Assembly: GCF_024211275.1 (NCBI RefSeq) | Contig: NZ_JAMLDX010000005.1 | Location: 124,001-188,000, forward strand | Reading direction: 5' to 3' | DNA: 64,000 bases | Origin: Sphingomonas tagetis | GTDB lineage: Bacteria > Pseudomonadota > Alphaproteobacteria > Sphingomonadales > Sphingomonadaceae | Shown: positions 17,866 to 26,533 of the stretch, one piece after another | Position numbering within the stretch: position 1 is the first letter of the stretch | Layout: each line of letters opens with the position of its first letter | Made by a program: the position numbers and the translations under genes | The notes under the pieces: model-generated | Databases searched by the model: none | The model's input: the letters and a program-made list of their open reading frames with translations, nothing else | What the model was told of the DNA's origin: nothing

Positions 17866-18521
17866 GCCGTTTCGCGCTCGACCGCGCGGCGGAACGCGTC
17901 GACCAGCGGCACCACTTCGCTGCGCGTCTTGAACGCGGCGCGGTTGGCGACGAGGCGGCTGGTGACCTGGGTGATCACCTCGACCTCGACCAGGCCGTTC
18001 TCCTTGAGCGTGCGGCCCGACGAGACGAGATCGACGATGCGCGGCGCGAGGCCGAGCAGCGGGGCCAACTCCATCGCGCCGTTCAGCTTGATGCACTCGG
18101 CCTGCACGCCGCGCGCCTCGAAATGGCGGCGGGTGAGCGAGGGATATTTGGTGGCGACGCGGACATGGCTCCAACCACGCGGATCGTCGGTCGCGGCGAG
18201 CTCGGCCGGTTCGGCGACCGACAGCCGGCAATGACCGATGCCCAGATCGACCGGGGCGTAGAGTTCGGAATAGGCGAACTCGTCGAGCACGTCGGACCCG
18301 ACGATGCCGAGCTGCGCCGCGCCGTGCGCGACGAAGGTGGCGACATCGAACGCGCGCACGCGGATCAGGTCGATATCCGCCCGGTTGGTCCTGAAGCGCA
18401 GCGCGCGGCTGCCCTCATCGGCGAACGCCGGTTCGGGGATGATTCCCGCATGCGCGAGCAGGGGCAACGCCTCTTCGAGGATGCGTCCCTTGGGCACGGC
18501 GAGGATGATCGGGTCCGACAT
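17862..18521 (-). CDS. hisG: ATP phosphoribosyltransferase, short form
   Basis: A 219-residue enzyme for the first step of histidine synthesis, joining ATP and PRPP. It begins [18 protein letters not shown], carries [10 protein letters not shown], and has [13 protein letters not shown] as the PRPP-loop region. The length is that of the short HisG type, which lacks the regulatory ACT-like domain and works with HisZ. No hisZ is present in the window, so it must lie elsewhere. The ATG at 18521 fits family alignments better than the earlier in-frame ATG. It heads the hisG-hisD-nusB operon and diverges from a DUF2332 gene with about 60 bp between starts. Confidence 0.95.
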   Translation of the reverse strand: MSDPIILAVPKGRILEEALPLLAHAGIIPEPAFADEGSRALRFRTNRADIDLIRVRAFDVATFVAHGAAQLGIVGSDVLDEFAYSELYAPVDLGIGHCRLSVAEPAELAATDDPRGWSHVRVATKYPSLTRRHFEARGVQAECIKLNGAMELAPLLGLAPRIVDLVSSGRTLKENGLVEVEVITQVTSRLVANRAAFKTRSEVVPLVDAFRRAVERETA

Positions 18522-18580
18522 AGGTGGCGCGCCTTTACTTGCCGTGGGGGGTAGGCGCAACAGAGCGCGAGGAGATTCGC

Positions 18581-19660
18581 ATGACCGACCTGATGGCGCT
18601 GGACGATCCGCGCGACGCCTTTGCCAACCAGATCGACTATTGCCGCGCCAATGGCGCGCCGCTGACCGCGCGGGTGGTCGAGGCGATCCTGGCCAATTTC
18701 GATGGTCCGGGCGCGTTCGTGGCGAAGCTGCGCGGCTGGCCGGGCAAGCCGATGGCCGACGCGCTGCCGCTGCGCGCGGCGGGGGCGTTGCATGCGCTGC
18801 ATTTGTCGGGCGCGGAACCGTCGCTGGCGCCGCTCTATGCCGGGGAAGAAGCGGCGCTGGCCGATGCCGAGGCGCTGATCGGGGCGGCGATCACGCGGCA
18901 CGATGCGGCGCTGCTGCCGTGGCTCGACGGGCCGCCGCAGACCAACGAGGCGGGGCGGTCGGCGGCCTATATGGCGGCGCTGCTATGGCTCGGCGCGCAG
19001 GGCCTGCCGACGCGCTGGGACTGTATCGAGATCGGGTCGAGCGCGGGCATCAACCTGATGATGGACCGCTATCGCTATGATCTGGGCGGTGTCGGCGCCG
19101 GGCCGCCGCAGTCGGACATGTGGATCGCCCCCGAGTGGCGCGGCCCGCCGCCGCCGGATGCGGCGCGCGGCAAGACGCTCGCGACCTGGCGGTTCGAATC
19201 GATGCGCGGCTGTGACGTCGCGCCGCTCGACCTGACCGACCCGGCGCAACTGCTGCGGCTGCGCGCCTATACTTGGCCCGAGCATCGCGAACGCTTCGCG
19301 CGGCTCGACTTCGCCGCCTATTCGGCCGCGGTCGAGCGGCCCGACCTGGTGCAGGCCGATGCCGCGCAGTTCGTCGCGGCGGCGCTCGCGCAGCCACAGG
19401 CGGCGGGCACGACGCGCGTGCTGATGCACTCGGTCGTCTGGCAATATCTCGGCGCCGAACGGCAGGCGGCGATCACCGCGGCGATGGCCGCGGCGGCGGC
19501 GCGAGCAACGTCCGACCGACCGCTCGCCTGGATCGCGCTGGAGGCCAACCGCGCGACCTTTCGTCACGAGCTGACCGTGCGCTACTGGCCGGGCGACGGA
19601 GACGCGAACATGCTCGCGCACGCGCATGCCCATGGCGCGTGGGTGGAGTGGCTCGCCTAA
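18581..19660 (+). CDS. DUF2332 family protein
   Basis: A 359-residue cytoplasmic protein of the DUF2332 family, function unknown. It starts at the ATG at 18581, preceded by GAGGAG; the earlier in-frame ATG overlaps the hisG start region. Family features seen are [18 protein letters not shown] near the N-terminus and [21 protein letters not shown] in the middle, whose EIGSSAG resembles a nucleotide- or SAM-binding glycine loop. [17 protein letters not shown] sequence near the C-terminus is also typical. A methyltransferase-like fold is plausible but unproven. Its stop overlaps the stop of the convergent hydrolase by four bases. Confidence 0.85.
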   Translation: MTDLMALDDPRDAFANQIDYCRANGAPLTARVVEAILANFDGPGAFVAKLRGWPGKPMADALPLRAAGALHALHLSGAEPSLAPLYAGEEAALADAEALIGAAITRHDAALLPWLDGPPQTNEAGRSAAYMAALLWLGAQGLPTRWDCIEIGSSAGINLMMDRYRYDLGGVGAGPPQSDMWIAPEWRGPPPPDAARGKTLATWRFESMRGCDVAPLDLTDPAQLLRLRAYTWPEHRERFARLDFAAYSAAVERPDLVQADAAQFVAAALAQPQAAGTTRVLMHSVVWQYLGAERQAAITAAMAAAAARATSDRPLAWIALEANRATFRHELTVRYWPGDGDANMLAHAHAHGAWVEWLA

Positions 19661-20541
19661 CCGAGCCAGCCGAGCATCGTGCCGGTGACTTCGGCGGGTT
19701 TTTCCCATGGCACGAAATGCCCCGCTTCGACCTTCACGACGGTGAGATCGGGCACCAGCGCGCGCAGCCCGTCAAGCTGTACCGGCAGCAGCGCCGTATC
19801 GCCCATGCCCCAGATCACCAGCACCGGCATCTTGAGCGGCGGGAAGGGCGCGTCGAGAAAGGCGGGACGCTCGGGCGTCTCGTCCATCGCCGGCACCACC
19901 ACGGCGCTCGCGCGGTACCAGTTGAGCATCGCGGTCATCGCGCCGGGCTGACCCCATTCGTCGAGATAGGCGTCGCGCTCGGGCGCGAGCAGCGCCGGGT
20001 CGGCATGGCTGGCGAAGCTGGTGTCGAAGAAGGCGCCGAGGCCAATGCGGTCGATATGCGCTTCGAGCCCGGGGTTGCGGAAGGCGCGGATATATTGGCT
20101 CGCCGCGCGCTGCGCCATGTCGTCATAGAGCGATTTCTGGAAGACGAACGGGTGCGGCGCGTTGACGATGATGAGGCGCTCGATCCGGTCGGGGTGCTGC
20201 AGCGCCGCCATCCACGCGATCGCGCCGCCCCAGTCATGGCCGACCAGTGTGAATCGGTCCTTGCCGAAATGCGTGGCGAGCGCGAGCAGGTCGGCGACGG
20301 GCTTGTCGGGCGTATAGTGCTCGACGCCCGCGGGCTTGGACGAACGAGCGAAGCCGCGCTGGTCGGGCGCGATGACGAAGAAGCGTTTCGCCAGCGCGGG
20401 GATCTGGTGGCGCCAGGTGCGATGCGATTCGGGGAAGCCGTGGAGCAGCAGGATCGCGGGCGCGGCGGGATCGCCGGCGGTGGCGACATCGAGTTCGACC
20501 CCGGTGGGCAGGGCGATGCGCTGGAGGTCGGTGTCCGGCAT
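19657..20541 (-). CDS. Alpha/beta hydrolase, epoxide-hydrolase-like
   Basis: A 294-residue alpha/beta-hydrolase without a signal peptide. The oxyanion region is LLLHGFPESHRTWRHQ. The nucleophile elbow reads VGHDWGGAIAW, with Asp as nucleophile, as in epoxide hydrolases and haloalkane dehalogenases rather than Ser esterases. The catalytic His is in EAGHFVPWEKP near the C-terminus. A cap segment lies at about 130-210. Substrate is not predictable. GGAGAGACC precedes the start. It is last in a run bolA-pirin-secreted protein-hydrolase on the minus strand. Confidence 0.9.
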   Translation of the reverse strand: MPDTDLQRIALPTGVELDVATAGDPAAPAILLLHGFPESHRTWRHQIPALAKRFFVIAPDQRGFARSSKPAGVEHYTPDKPVADLLALATHFGKDRFTLVGHDWGGAIAWMAALQHPDRIERLIIVNAPHPFVFQKSLYDDMAQRAASQYIRAFRNPGLEAHIDRIGLGAFFDTSFASHADPALLAPERDAYLDEWGQPGAMTAMLNWYRASAVVVPAMDETPERPAFLDAPFPPLKMPVLVIWGMGDTALLPVQLDGLRALVPDLTVVKVEAGHFVPWEKPAEVTGTMLGWLG

Positions 20542-20550
20542 GGTCTCTCC

Positions 20551-21003
20551 TCAACGCTTGCGCGAGATCGCTTTCAGGGTTGCACCCGGCTTCAGCAGCG
20601 CGCGCCAGTTGGGGGCATAAGCCTCGATCGCGCGGGTCTGGCGGCGGCCGCCGACGACCTCGGCCGGATCGAGCTTCTCGCGCCACGAGCCGACGACCAT
20701 CGTGTAGGCCGGCCCCTTGGCGATCCAGCAGCGCCCGGTCCATGCGTCCGCCGCACGCGCCGGTACCGCGCCGTCACGGTTGAGCCGAGCCTTGAGCGGC
20801 GATTTCGTGCGCGCAATCAGCCGCTCGACATTCGCCGCGAAAATGCCGTGCATGTCGGCAGCGACGTCACGGTCGAATACGGGCGTGACCATCACGGTGT
20901 TGGCGTTCTGGTTGCTCAGCGCACATTGCACTTGGCGGAACTCGGGCTCGCTGCCCGGAAGGGTCTGGGCGAGTGCCAGCAGCAACGCTGCGATCGAGAT
21001 CAT
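20551..21003 (-). CDS. Hypothetical secreted protein
   Basis: A 150-residue protein that I do not recognise. It starts MISIAALLLALAQTLPGSEP, a short Sec-type signal, so the product is probably exported. The mature part has paired cysteines (QVQCALSN and TGRCWIAKG) that could form a disulphide, and a basic C-terminus ending AISRKR. The ATG at 21003 overlaps the pirin stop by four bases (ATGA), supporting coupled translation. No function is proposed. Confidence 0.7.
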   Translation of the reverse strand: MISIAALLLALAQTLPGSEPEFRQVQCALSNQNANTVMVTPVFDRDVAADMHGIFAANVERLIARTKSPLKARLNRDGAVPARAADAWTGRCWIAKGPAYTMVVGSWREKLDPAEVVGGRRQTRAIEAYAPNWRALLKPGATLKAISRKR

Positions 21004-21899
21004 GGATAGCTGACCGTCTTGGGCACTTCGGGGATCGGGATGAATTCCTTGTCGTCGCCCGGCACGGTCGGGAACAGGCCGGCCTTCCAGTCCTGTTTGG
21101 CCTGATCGATGCGGCCGCGGTCGGACGAGACGAAGTTCCACCAGACATGGCGCGGCGTCGCGAACGCTTCGCCGCCGCACAGCATCACACGCCCGCCGAT
21201 GCGCGAGTAGAGCTTTGCGGTGGTGCCGGGGCGCAGCACGTAGAGCGTCTGCGGCTGGAGCGGCATGCCGTCGAGCGAGGCTTCGCCGGTGGCGAGATAG
21301 ATGGCGCGCTCGTCGGCTTCGGCATCGATCGGCACGCTGCCGTCAGAGTCCAGCACGATGTCGGCATAGATGGTGCCGGCATAGGTGGTGGTCGGCGCGG
21401 TCGCGCCCCATAGGCTGCCCATGATGATGCGCGCTTTCGCCTTGTGGGTCTCGATCACCGGCAGGTCGGCGGCGGCGACATGCTCGAACGCCGGGTCGAT
21501 TTCCTCATAGCGTTCGGGCAGCGCGAGCCAGGTCTGGATTCCGGACAGCTCGGGTCCGGTGTCGCGCTCGGATTGCGGCGAGCGTTCCGAATGGACGATG
21601 CCGTTGCCGGCGGTCATCAGATTGACCGCGCCCGGCTCGATCGTCGCGAAGGTGCCGAGGCTGTCGCGATGGTCGATTGCGCCGGCGAAGAGATAGGTGA
21701 CCGTGGCGAGGTTGATGTGCGGATGCGGGCGCACGTCGATGCCGGTGCCGGTTTCGAGATGCGCCGGACCCATCTGGTCGAAGAAGATGAACGGGCCGAC
21801 CATCGTGCGCGGGCGCGAGGGCAAGGTGCGGTGGACCTTGAACCCGCCGAGATCGTGCGTGACCGGCGTGATGATCTGGGTGAAGCGGTCGTCGCTCAT
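21000..21899 (-). CDS. Pirin family protein
   Basis: A 299-residue bicupin of the pirin family. The N-terminal cupin has the metal-binding pattern HPHINLATVTYLFAGAIDHRDSLG and EPGAVNLMTAGNGIVHSE. PHTIVGPF-like residues precede it (RTMVGPFIFFDQMGP). Bacterial pirins have been linked to quercetin-type dioxygenase activity and to regulation of central metabolism; which applies here is open. It overlaps the following secreted-protein gene by four bases and is itself overlapped by the end of bolA, giving a tight bolA-pirin-secreted-hydrolase run. Confidence 0.93.
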   Translation of the reverse strand: MSDDRFTQIITPVTHDLGGFKVHRTLPSRPRTMVGPFIFFDQMGPAHLETGTGIDVRPHPHINLATVTYLFAGAIDHRDSLGTFATIEPGAVNLMTAGNGIVHSERSPQSERDTGPELSGIQTWLALPERYEEIDPAFEHVAAADLPVIETHKAKARIIMGSLWGATAPTTTYAGTIYADIVLDSDGSVPIDAEADERAIYLATGEASLDGMPLQPQTLYVLRPGTTAKLYSRIGGRVMLCGGEAFATPRHVWWNFVSSDRGRIDQAKQDWKAGLFPTVPGDDKEFIPIPEVPKTVSYP

Positions 21900-22183
21900 G
21901 CTTCACCTGGCGCGGTGGCGCGGATCGCCATGGCGTGGACTCGTTCGGCCATCAGGTCGCCGAGCGCGCGGTTGACCATGCGCTGGCGCTCGACGCGCGA
22001 CTTGCCGGCGAAAGAGGGACTTTCGATCGCGACGGTGAAGTGCGATTCGCCGCTGCCATCGTCGCCGCTATGGCCGCGATGTTTGGCGCTGTCGTTGATC
22101 ACGTCGAGGCGCGACGGGGCGAGGGCTTGCGTCAAGCGCTCGGCGATTTCGCGGGCTACCGGCCCGGTGGCGATGTCGGTCAT
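21896..22183 (-). CDS. bolA: BolA family protein
   Basis: A 95-residue BolA-fold protein. BolA proteins pair with monothiol glutaredoxins and take part in Fe-S handling and stress response. Signature segments are INDSAKHRGHSG and ESHFTVAIESPSFAGKSRVERQRMVNRAL, including the conserved His and the RVxRHRxV-like helix. The ATG at 22183 is chosen because it gives the normal family length. It overlaps the pirin start by four bases. It diverges from the J-domain gene by 36 bp. Confidence 0.93.
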   Translation of the reverse strand: MTDIATGPVAREIAERLTQALAPSRLDVINDSAKHRGHSGDDGSGESHFTVAIESPSFAGKSRVERQRMVNRALGDLMAERVHAMAIRATAPGEA

Positions 22184-22219
22184 GGCGCCTATATAAGCGG
22201 CTTTTGCGCCGGAGTTCGA

Positions 22220-22822
22220 GTGTCTCGTCAGCCGCCGAAGGATCGTCCCAATTCGCGCTTTCACGGGCGAGTGGAAGCGCCCGGGCGGCTATGCGCCGAG
22301 CCGGGCTGCAGCGAGCCGGGCGAGTTCCGCGCGCCGGCGGGCAGCTTGCGTCCGAGCGATCGGCCCGGCGACTATCGCTGGCTGTGCCTCGACCATGTCC
22401 GCGCGTTCAATTCGAGCTACAACTTCTTCACCGGGATGACGCCGGACGAGATCCATGACGCGCAGCGGCCGCTGGCCGGATGGGAGCGCGAGACGCGCGC
22501 CTTCGCCTCGACCGGCGGCGCCGACCGGCCGCCGCGCTGGGCCGATTTCAGCGATCCGCTCGACGCGATCGGCGCGCGCTGGCGCAATGCGATGCGGGCC
22601 GAGCGCAAGGACGGGCGGCCGCTGTCGGGCAAGGACCGCGAGGCGTTGAAGGCGCTGGCGCTGGATGTGGATGCGGACCGCATGGCGCTGCGCAGGCGCT
22701 ATTCGGAGCTGGTGCGGAAATACCACCCCGACCGTAATGGCGGCGACCGCAGTCATGAGGGGTCGCTGCAGAAGGTGATCGAGGCGTATCAGCAGCTCAA
22801 GGGTTCGCCGGCGTTCGCGTGA
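22220..22822 (+). CDS. J-domain protein (DnaJ-like C-terminal module)
   Basis: A 200-residue protein with a J domain at its C-terminus (about 145-195). It contains RRYSELVRKYHPDRNGGD, including the HPD tripeptide that stimulates DnaK ATPase. The N-terminal two thirds carry two cysteines in LCAEPGCSEPGEFRAP and a WLCLDHVRAFN segment, a conserved arrangement in alphaproteobacterial members. The best start is the GTG at 22220 giving SRQPPKDRPNSRFHGRVE; longer in-frame starts would overlap bolA on the other strand. It is not a classical DnaJ, lacking the Gly/Phe and zinc regions. Confidence 0.87.
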   Translation: MSRQPPKDRPNSRFHGRVEAPGRLCAEPGCSEPGEFRAPAGSLRPSDRPGDYRWLCLDHVRAFNSSYNFFTGMTPDEIHDAQRPLAGWERETRAFASTGGADRPPRWADFSDPLDAIGARWRNAMRAERKDGRPLSGKDREALKALALDVDADRMALRRRYSELVRKYHPDRNGGDRSHEGSLQKVIEAYQQLKGSPAFA

Positions 22823-22838
22823 CGGTTTGGGGTTGCGG

Positions 22839-23501
22839 CTATCCCTCCCGCGCCCATTTCTCGCGCCGGGCGAGTTCCTGCGGCGACGGATCATCGGTCG
22901 CGAATGACCCGGTTTCGACCGGGCCTGCGGGTTCGTAAGTCGACATGACGATGCCGGTGCTGCCGGTGCGCTGCTCGATCAGCTTCCACGTGCCCGGCCC
23001 GGAATGGTCGCCGAACAAGCGCTTGCCCTGGCCCAGCACGACCGGCGCGACCATCAGCACGAGGCGGTCGATCAGGCCGCGTTGGAGCAGCTGCGGATAG
23101 AGCGTCGAACTGCCCTGGATGACGATGTCCGGGCCGTCGCCGGCCTTGATCGCGGCGAGCGCATCGATGTCGGGCACGCGCTCGCTGTTGTTCCAGTCGA
23201 GCGCCATGTCGCCCCGTGTCAGCACATATTTGCGGCAGCGGTTGAACGGCTCGGCGATCTCCGGCGCGTCGGTGTTGAACGGCCAGTGCGCGGCGAAGAT
23301 CTCATAGGTCCGCCGGCCGAGCAGCAGGTCGTAAGGCTGCCTGAACACGCTGTCGATCTGGTGGCCGAGCGCCTCGTCGCCGAGCGGGGCGAGCCAGCCT
23401 TCGAAGGGAAAGCCGCCGCTCGGGTCCTCGTGCGGGCCGCCCGGCGCCTGGATCACGCCGTCGAGGCTGACGAACGCCGCGCCGATGATCCGCCGGCTCA
23501 T
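22839..23501 (-). CDS. Dihydrofolate reductase family protein (RibD C-terminal type)
   Basis: A 220-residue protein of the RibD C-terminal/DHFR-like superfamily. It shows AAFVSLDGVIQAPGG at the N-terminus, DLLLGRRTYEIFAAHWP, and IVIQGSSTLYPQLLQRGLIDRL, the usual NADPH-binding pattern of this group. Such stand-alone proteins are generally predicted oxidoreductases, not true folate enzymes. It starts at 23501 and overlaps the upstream VOC gene by four bases. It is the last gene of a minus-strand run from 27513 downwards. Confidence 0.88.
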   Translation of the reverse strand: MSRRIIGAAFVSLDGVIQAPGGPHEDPSGGFPFEGWLAPLGDEALGHQIDSVFRQPYDLLLGRRTYEIFAAHWPFNTDAPEIAEPFNRCRKYVLTRGDMALDWNNSERVPDIDALAAIKAGDGPDIVIQGSSTLYPQLLQRGLIDRLVLMVAPVVLGQGKRLFGDHSGPGTWKLIEQRTGSTGIVMSTYEPAGPVETGSFATDDPSPQELARREKWAREG

Positions 23502-24286
23502 TTGGGCGCGACCAGCCCGAACACCGCACCGTGCGGATCGGTGGCGTGGAACACGCGCTCGCCGCCGGGGACCTCCATCGGATCGCTGAGCGGGGTGCCG
23601 CCGAGTTCCTTCACCCTGGCATGCGCCGCCTCGATATCGGGGACGCGGAAGTAGAAGGTCCAGCCGACCGGATGCTCGGGCTTTTCGCGCGGCATCATCG
23701 CGCCCCAGACGGCATCCATCGCGTCGCCCGCGCCCTTGTTGCGCAGAAAGGCATATTCGCCCCATGGCATCGGCATGCCGCCGGCCTTCTCCCAGCCGAA
23801 CAGGCCATTGTAGAAGGTGAACGACGCGGCATCGTCGCTGGTCTGCAACTCGTTCCAGCTGACATGGCCCGTCGCCATCCGGCCATAGGCATTGCTGTCC
23901 TCGTCGCTGGCGCCGCGCATGACGTAGAAGGGGACGCCCTGCGGGTCGGCGACCATCGCGAAGCGGCCGACATCGGGGATGTCCTGCGGCGGCAGATGGA
24001 CGCTGCCGCCCGCGGCCTTGAGCTGCTCGACTGTCGTATCGACATCGTCGACGCCGACATAGCCGAGCCAGCAGGGGCGAGCGCCGCCCGCGAGCATATC
24101 GGCGTCGAGCGTCATCACCCCGCCGGCCTGGCCATCAGCGGCGTGGATCATGCGGTATTCCATGCCGGGCATCGCGGATTCAGCGTCGATCTTCCAGCCG
24201 ACGACGCCTTCGTAAAAGGCGCGCGAAGCTTGCGCATCGGGGGTCATGAGTTCGTACCAGATCCAGCTGCCATGGGGGTTGGTCAT
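23498..24286 (-). CDS. Two-domain VOC (glyoxalase/bleomycin-resistance fold) protein
   Basis: A 262-residue protein made of two VOC domains. The first starts PHGSWIWYELMTPDAQASRAFYEGVVGWKI and the second at GHVSWNELQTSDDAASFTFYNGLFGWEK. Both show the beta-alpha-beta-beta-beta repeat signature with aromatic and Glu positions near the fold's metal site. Related proteins are annotated as glyoxalase-like or hydroxylase-associated; the substrate is unknown. The ATG at 24286 is used because upstream in-frame sequence runs into an intergenic inverted repeat. It overlaps the reductase gene downstream by four bases. Confidence 0.88.
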   Translation of the reverse strand: MTNPHGSWIWYELMTPDAQASRAFYEGVVGWKIDAESAMPGMEYRMIHAADGQAGGVMTLDADMLAGGARPCWLGYVGVDDVDTTVEQLKAAGGSVHLPPQDIPDVGRFAMVADPQGVPFYVMRGASDEDSNAYGRMATGHVSWNELQTSDDAASFTFYNGLFGWEKAGGMPMPWGEYAFLRNKGAGDAMDAVWGAMMPREKPEHPVGWTFYFRVPDIEAAHARVKELGGTPLSDPMEVPGGERVFHATDPHGAVFGLVAPK

Positions 24287-24327
24287 GAAGGGTCTCCCTG
24301 TCGAAATGGTCTCGCTCCCCCTCTTCG

Positions 24328-24430
24328 TCTCCCCGGCCTTGTGCCGTGGGCCACCGTGCGGCGGCCGGTGAGGCCGATCGGGAGGGCATTGTTCGGGGCA
24401 CCGTGGACCCCGGCACAAGGCCGGGGTGAC
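24328..24430. repeat. Intergenic inverted repeat, REP-like
   Basis: Two arms in opposite orientation flank a spacer of about 46 bp: bases 24331-24346 (ccccggccttgtgccg) and 24411-24426 as its exact reverse complement. Similarity extends to roughly 28 bases per arm (24328-24355 and 24402-24430) with a few mismatches. It fills the gap between the DUF1428 and VOC genes, which are otherwise closely packed. The pattern resembles dispersed palindromic elements in sphingomonad genomes; it may also form a strong RNA hairpin within the operon transcript. No other copy was noticed in this window. Confidence 0.7.
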
Positions 24431-24445
24431 GGTTGGTGGTGGACG

Positions 24446-25171
24446 TCAGCCCTTCGCCGTGTCGAGGATGGGTGCGAAGCCGCCCCACATCATGCGCTTG
24501 CCGTCGAACGGCGGCTGCTCGGGCGGGTTCATCCGCTCGTCTTCCATGATCTTCGCCCAGCCGGCATCGCGCGTCGCCTTGTCGGGCCATTCGATCCAGC
24601 TGTAGACGACCTTCTCGTCGTCCTTCTTGTGCGTCGCGCGGTTGTAATCGGTGACCTGACCGTCGGGCGTGTCGTCGCCCCACGCCTCGACCACGCGCAG
24701 CGCGCCGAATTCCTGGAACAGCGGCACCATCTTTTCGGCGACCTCGCGATAGGCTTCCTTGTTCGCCGCCGGAACGGGCAGGACATAGCCGTCGATATAG
24801 CCGGTGCCGTCGCCCTTGCCGGCCTCGACGATCGGCTCGAACCCGGCATAGATCATGCGGCTGCCGTCGAACGGCATGTCCTTCATCATCTCCGACGCAT
24901 TGGGATCGTTCATCATCTTCTCGTTGGCGGCGTCGCGTGTCGCCTTGTCGGGATATTCGAGCCAGCTGAACAGCACGGTCTCGTCGTCCTTCAGGTTCAC
25001 CGACTGTTTGAGGTCGTTGAGCTTGCCGTCGGGCACGTCGTCGCCCCACGCCTCGACGAAGCGAGTCGCGCCGAGACCCTTGAACAGCTCGACCGCGCTC
25101 TCGGCGTGCTTCTGATACTCGGCCTTGTTGGCGGTGGGGACGGGGGTCAGGAATCCTTCGACATAGGTCAT
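24446..25171 (-). CDS. Tandem DUF1428 (YbaA-like) protein
   Basis: A 241-residue protein consisting of two DUF1428 units in a row. Unit one begins YVEGFLTPVPTANKAEYQKH and unit two YIDGYVLPVPAANKEAYREV. Each then has a FVEAWGDD/VVEAWGDD motif, a DDE-rich strand and a final FDGxRMxxxGFxPI. Known DUF1428 proteins are usually single units of about 120 residues, so this is an internal duplication. The fold is dimeric alpha/beta-barrel-like, and a duplicated chain may mimic the dimer. Function is unknown. The start at 25171 has good agreement with the family. Confidence 0.88.
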   Translation of the reverse strand: MTYVEGFLTPVPTANKAEYQKHAESAVELFKGLGATRFVEAWGDDVPDGKLNDLKQSVNLKDDETVLFSWLEYPDKATRDAANEKMMNDPNASEMMKDMPFDGSRMIYAGFEPIVEAGKGDGTGYIDGYVLPVPAANKEAYREVAEKMVPLFQEFGALRVVEAWGDDTPDGQVTDYNRATHKKDDEKVVYSWIEWPDKATRDAGWAKIMEDERMNPPEQPPFDGKRMMWGGFAPILDTAKG

Positions 25172-25193
25172 TGGCTCTCTCCTTGCTTTCCGG

Positions 25194-25871
25194 TCACGAA
25201 ACGGGTTCGGGCATCGGCTTGAAATCGGCGAGTTGCGCGGCAAGCGCGGCCTTGAACGCGGGCCGGGCGATCGATCGTTGCAGATAGGCCATCAACACCG
25301 GGCGATCCTCGATCAGCCCGCTGCCCTCAGCCTGACGCAAGACGGTCGCCATCGCAATATCCGCCACGCTGAATTGCCCCGCCAGCCAGTCGCGCCCCGC
25401 CATCGCCGCGGCGAGCCGGTCTAAACGCTGGCCGGCAAAGGCCACCAGGCTGGGGCGGCGCAGCTCCGCCCATTGCTCGCCCGCGGCGAAGATTTCGATA
25501 TTGGCGAGCTCGAACATCAGCGGCTCGACGCTGTTATAGGCGGCGAACAGCCAGCTGATCGCCAGCGTCCTTCCGTGCGGGTCGCGCGGCAGCAGGCGTT
25601 CGTCCTTTTCGCCGAGGTGGAGCAGGATCGCGCCGCTCTCGAACATGCACAGGTCCTGGTCGCGGTCGGACAGCACGGGTACCTGGCCCCAGGGCTGTTC
25701 GGCGAAATAGCTGTCGGGCTTGTTGCGCACGTCGAGCAGCCGCATCTCATAAGGCAGGCCGATCTCCTCGCACGCCCAGCGCGGGCGCAGATCGCGCACG
25801 AAGCCCTTGGCGAAATCGGGAACCCAGTCGAAGCCGGTGATCTCGACCGGCGCATTGTTGGTGTCGGGCAT
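25194..25871 (-). CDS. Glutathione S-transferase family protein (1)
   Basis: A 225-residue GST-like protein. The N-terminal thioredoxin fold includes FVRDLRPRWACEEIGLPYEMRLLD and the cis-proline turn QPWGQVPVLSD. DLCMFESGAILLHL is the glutathione gamma-glutamyl-binding SNAIL/TRAIL-type region. The C-terminal helical domain includes WLAGQFSVADIAMATVLR. It is cytoplasmic, with the hydrophobic substrate unknown. GGAGAGATTCG precedes the ATG. It is 13 bp downstream of a second, only distantly related GST gene. Confidence 0.9.
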   Translation of the reverse strand: MPDTNNAPVEITGFDWVPDFAKGFVRDLRPRWACEEIGLPYEMRLLDVRNKPDSYFAEQPWGQVPVLSDRDQDLCMFESGAILLHLGEKDERLLPRDPHGRTLAISWLFAAYNSVEPLMFELANIEIFAAGEQWAELRRPSLVAFAGQRLDRLAAAMAGRDWLAGQFSVADIAMATVLRQAEGSGLIEDRPVLMAYLQRSIARPAFKAALAAQLADFKPMPEPVS

Positions 25872-25884
25872 CGAATCTCTCCAG

Positions 25885-26529
25885 TCAGTAGCCGGGTGGC
25901 CAGTCGAATGGTGTGCCGTCGCGATAGGGGCGGGCTTCGTCGATCACGCGGGCGAAGGACGGGCGGGCGCACAGCCGTTCGAACCAGGTGGTCAGCCGCC
26001 GGCGCTTGCCGATCGGCACCTTTAGGTTGGCGTAGAACAGCGCGGGGCCGGCGGCGCAGTCGGCGAGGCCGAAATCCGGGCCGGCGCCCCATTGGCGCCC
26101 GTCGAGCCGTGCTTCGAGGAAATCATAGGCGGTCGCGATCGTCGCCATCTCCGCCGCTTCGTCGATCGCGCGGCCGGTGAAGCTCGCCACCACGATTCGA
26201 GCGAGCGGATCGGCGATATAGTTGTCGATCACGCGTTCGAGCATGCGCGGTTCGAGACCGGCGATGCGCTGCTCCGGCACCAGCGGCAATCGGCGCGGGG
26301 CAAGCGAGTCGAGATATTCGACGATCACCCCGGATTCGCCGAGCACGGTGCCGTCGCCGGCCTCCAGTGCCGGGAATTTGGTGAACGGCCACACGGTGGT
26401 GAGCGCGGCGCGTTGCCCGGGATCGCCCAGGTCCACCACCACCCGTTCGAACGGCAGGTCATGCTCGTACAGCGCGATCAGCACCTTCTGGCAATATTGC
26501 GCGAACGGATGATAGTGGAGGCGGAGCAT
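25885..26529 (-). CDS. Glutathione S-transferase family protein (2)
   Basis: A 214-residue GST. The N-terminus LRLHYHPFAQYCQKVLIALYEHDLPFE has the CxxK/QxC-like active region of beta- and zeta-type transferases, and FTKFPALE gives the cis-Pro turn. GESGVIVEYLDSL is the glutathione-binding motif, and GPDFGLADCAAGPALFYANL is the C-terminal N-capping box. It begins four bases after the upstream VOC gene ends, consistent with one transcript. Its partner GST downstream shares little beyond the fold. Confidence 0.9.
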   Translation of the reverse strand: MLRLHYHPFAQYCQKVLIALYEHDLPFERVVVDLGDPGQRAALTTVWPFTKFPALEAGDGTVLGESGVIVEYLDSLAPRRLPLVPEQRIAGLEPRMLERVIDNYIADPLARIVVASFTGRAIDEAAEMATIATAYDFLEARLDGRQWGAGPDFGLADCAAGPALFYANLKVPIGKRRRLTTWFERLCARPSFARVIDEARPYRDGTPFDWPPGY

Positions 26530-26533
26530 CGCG

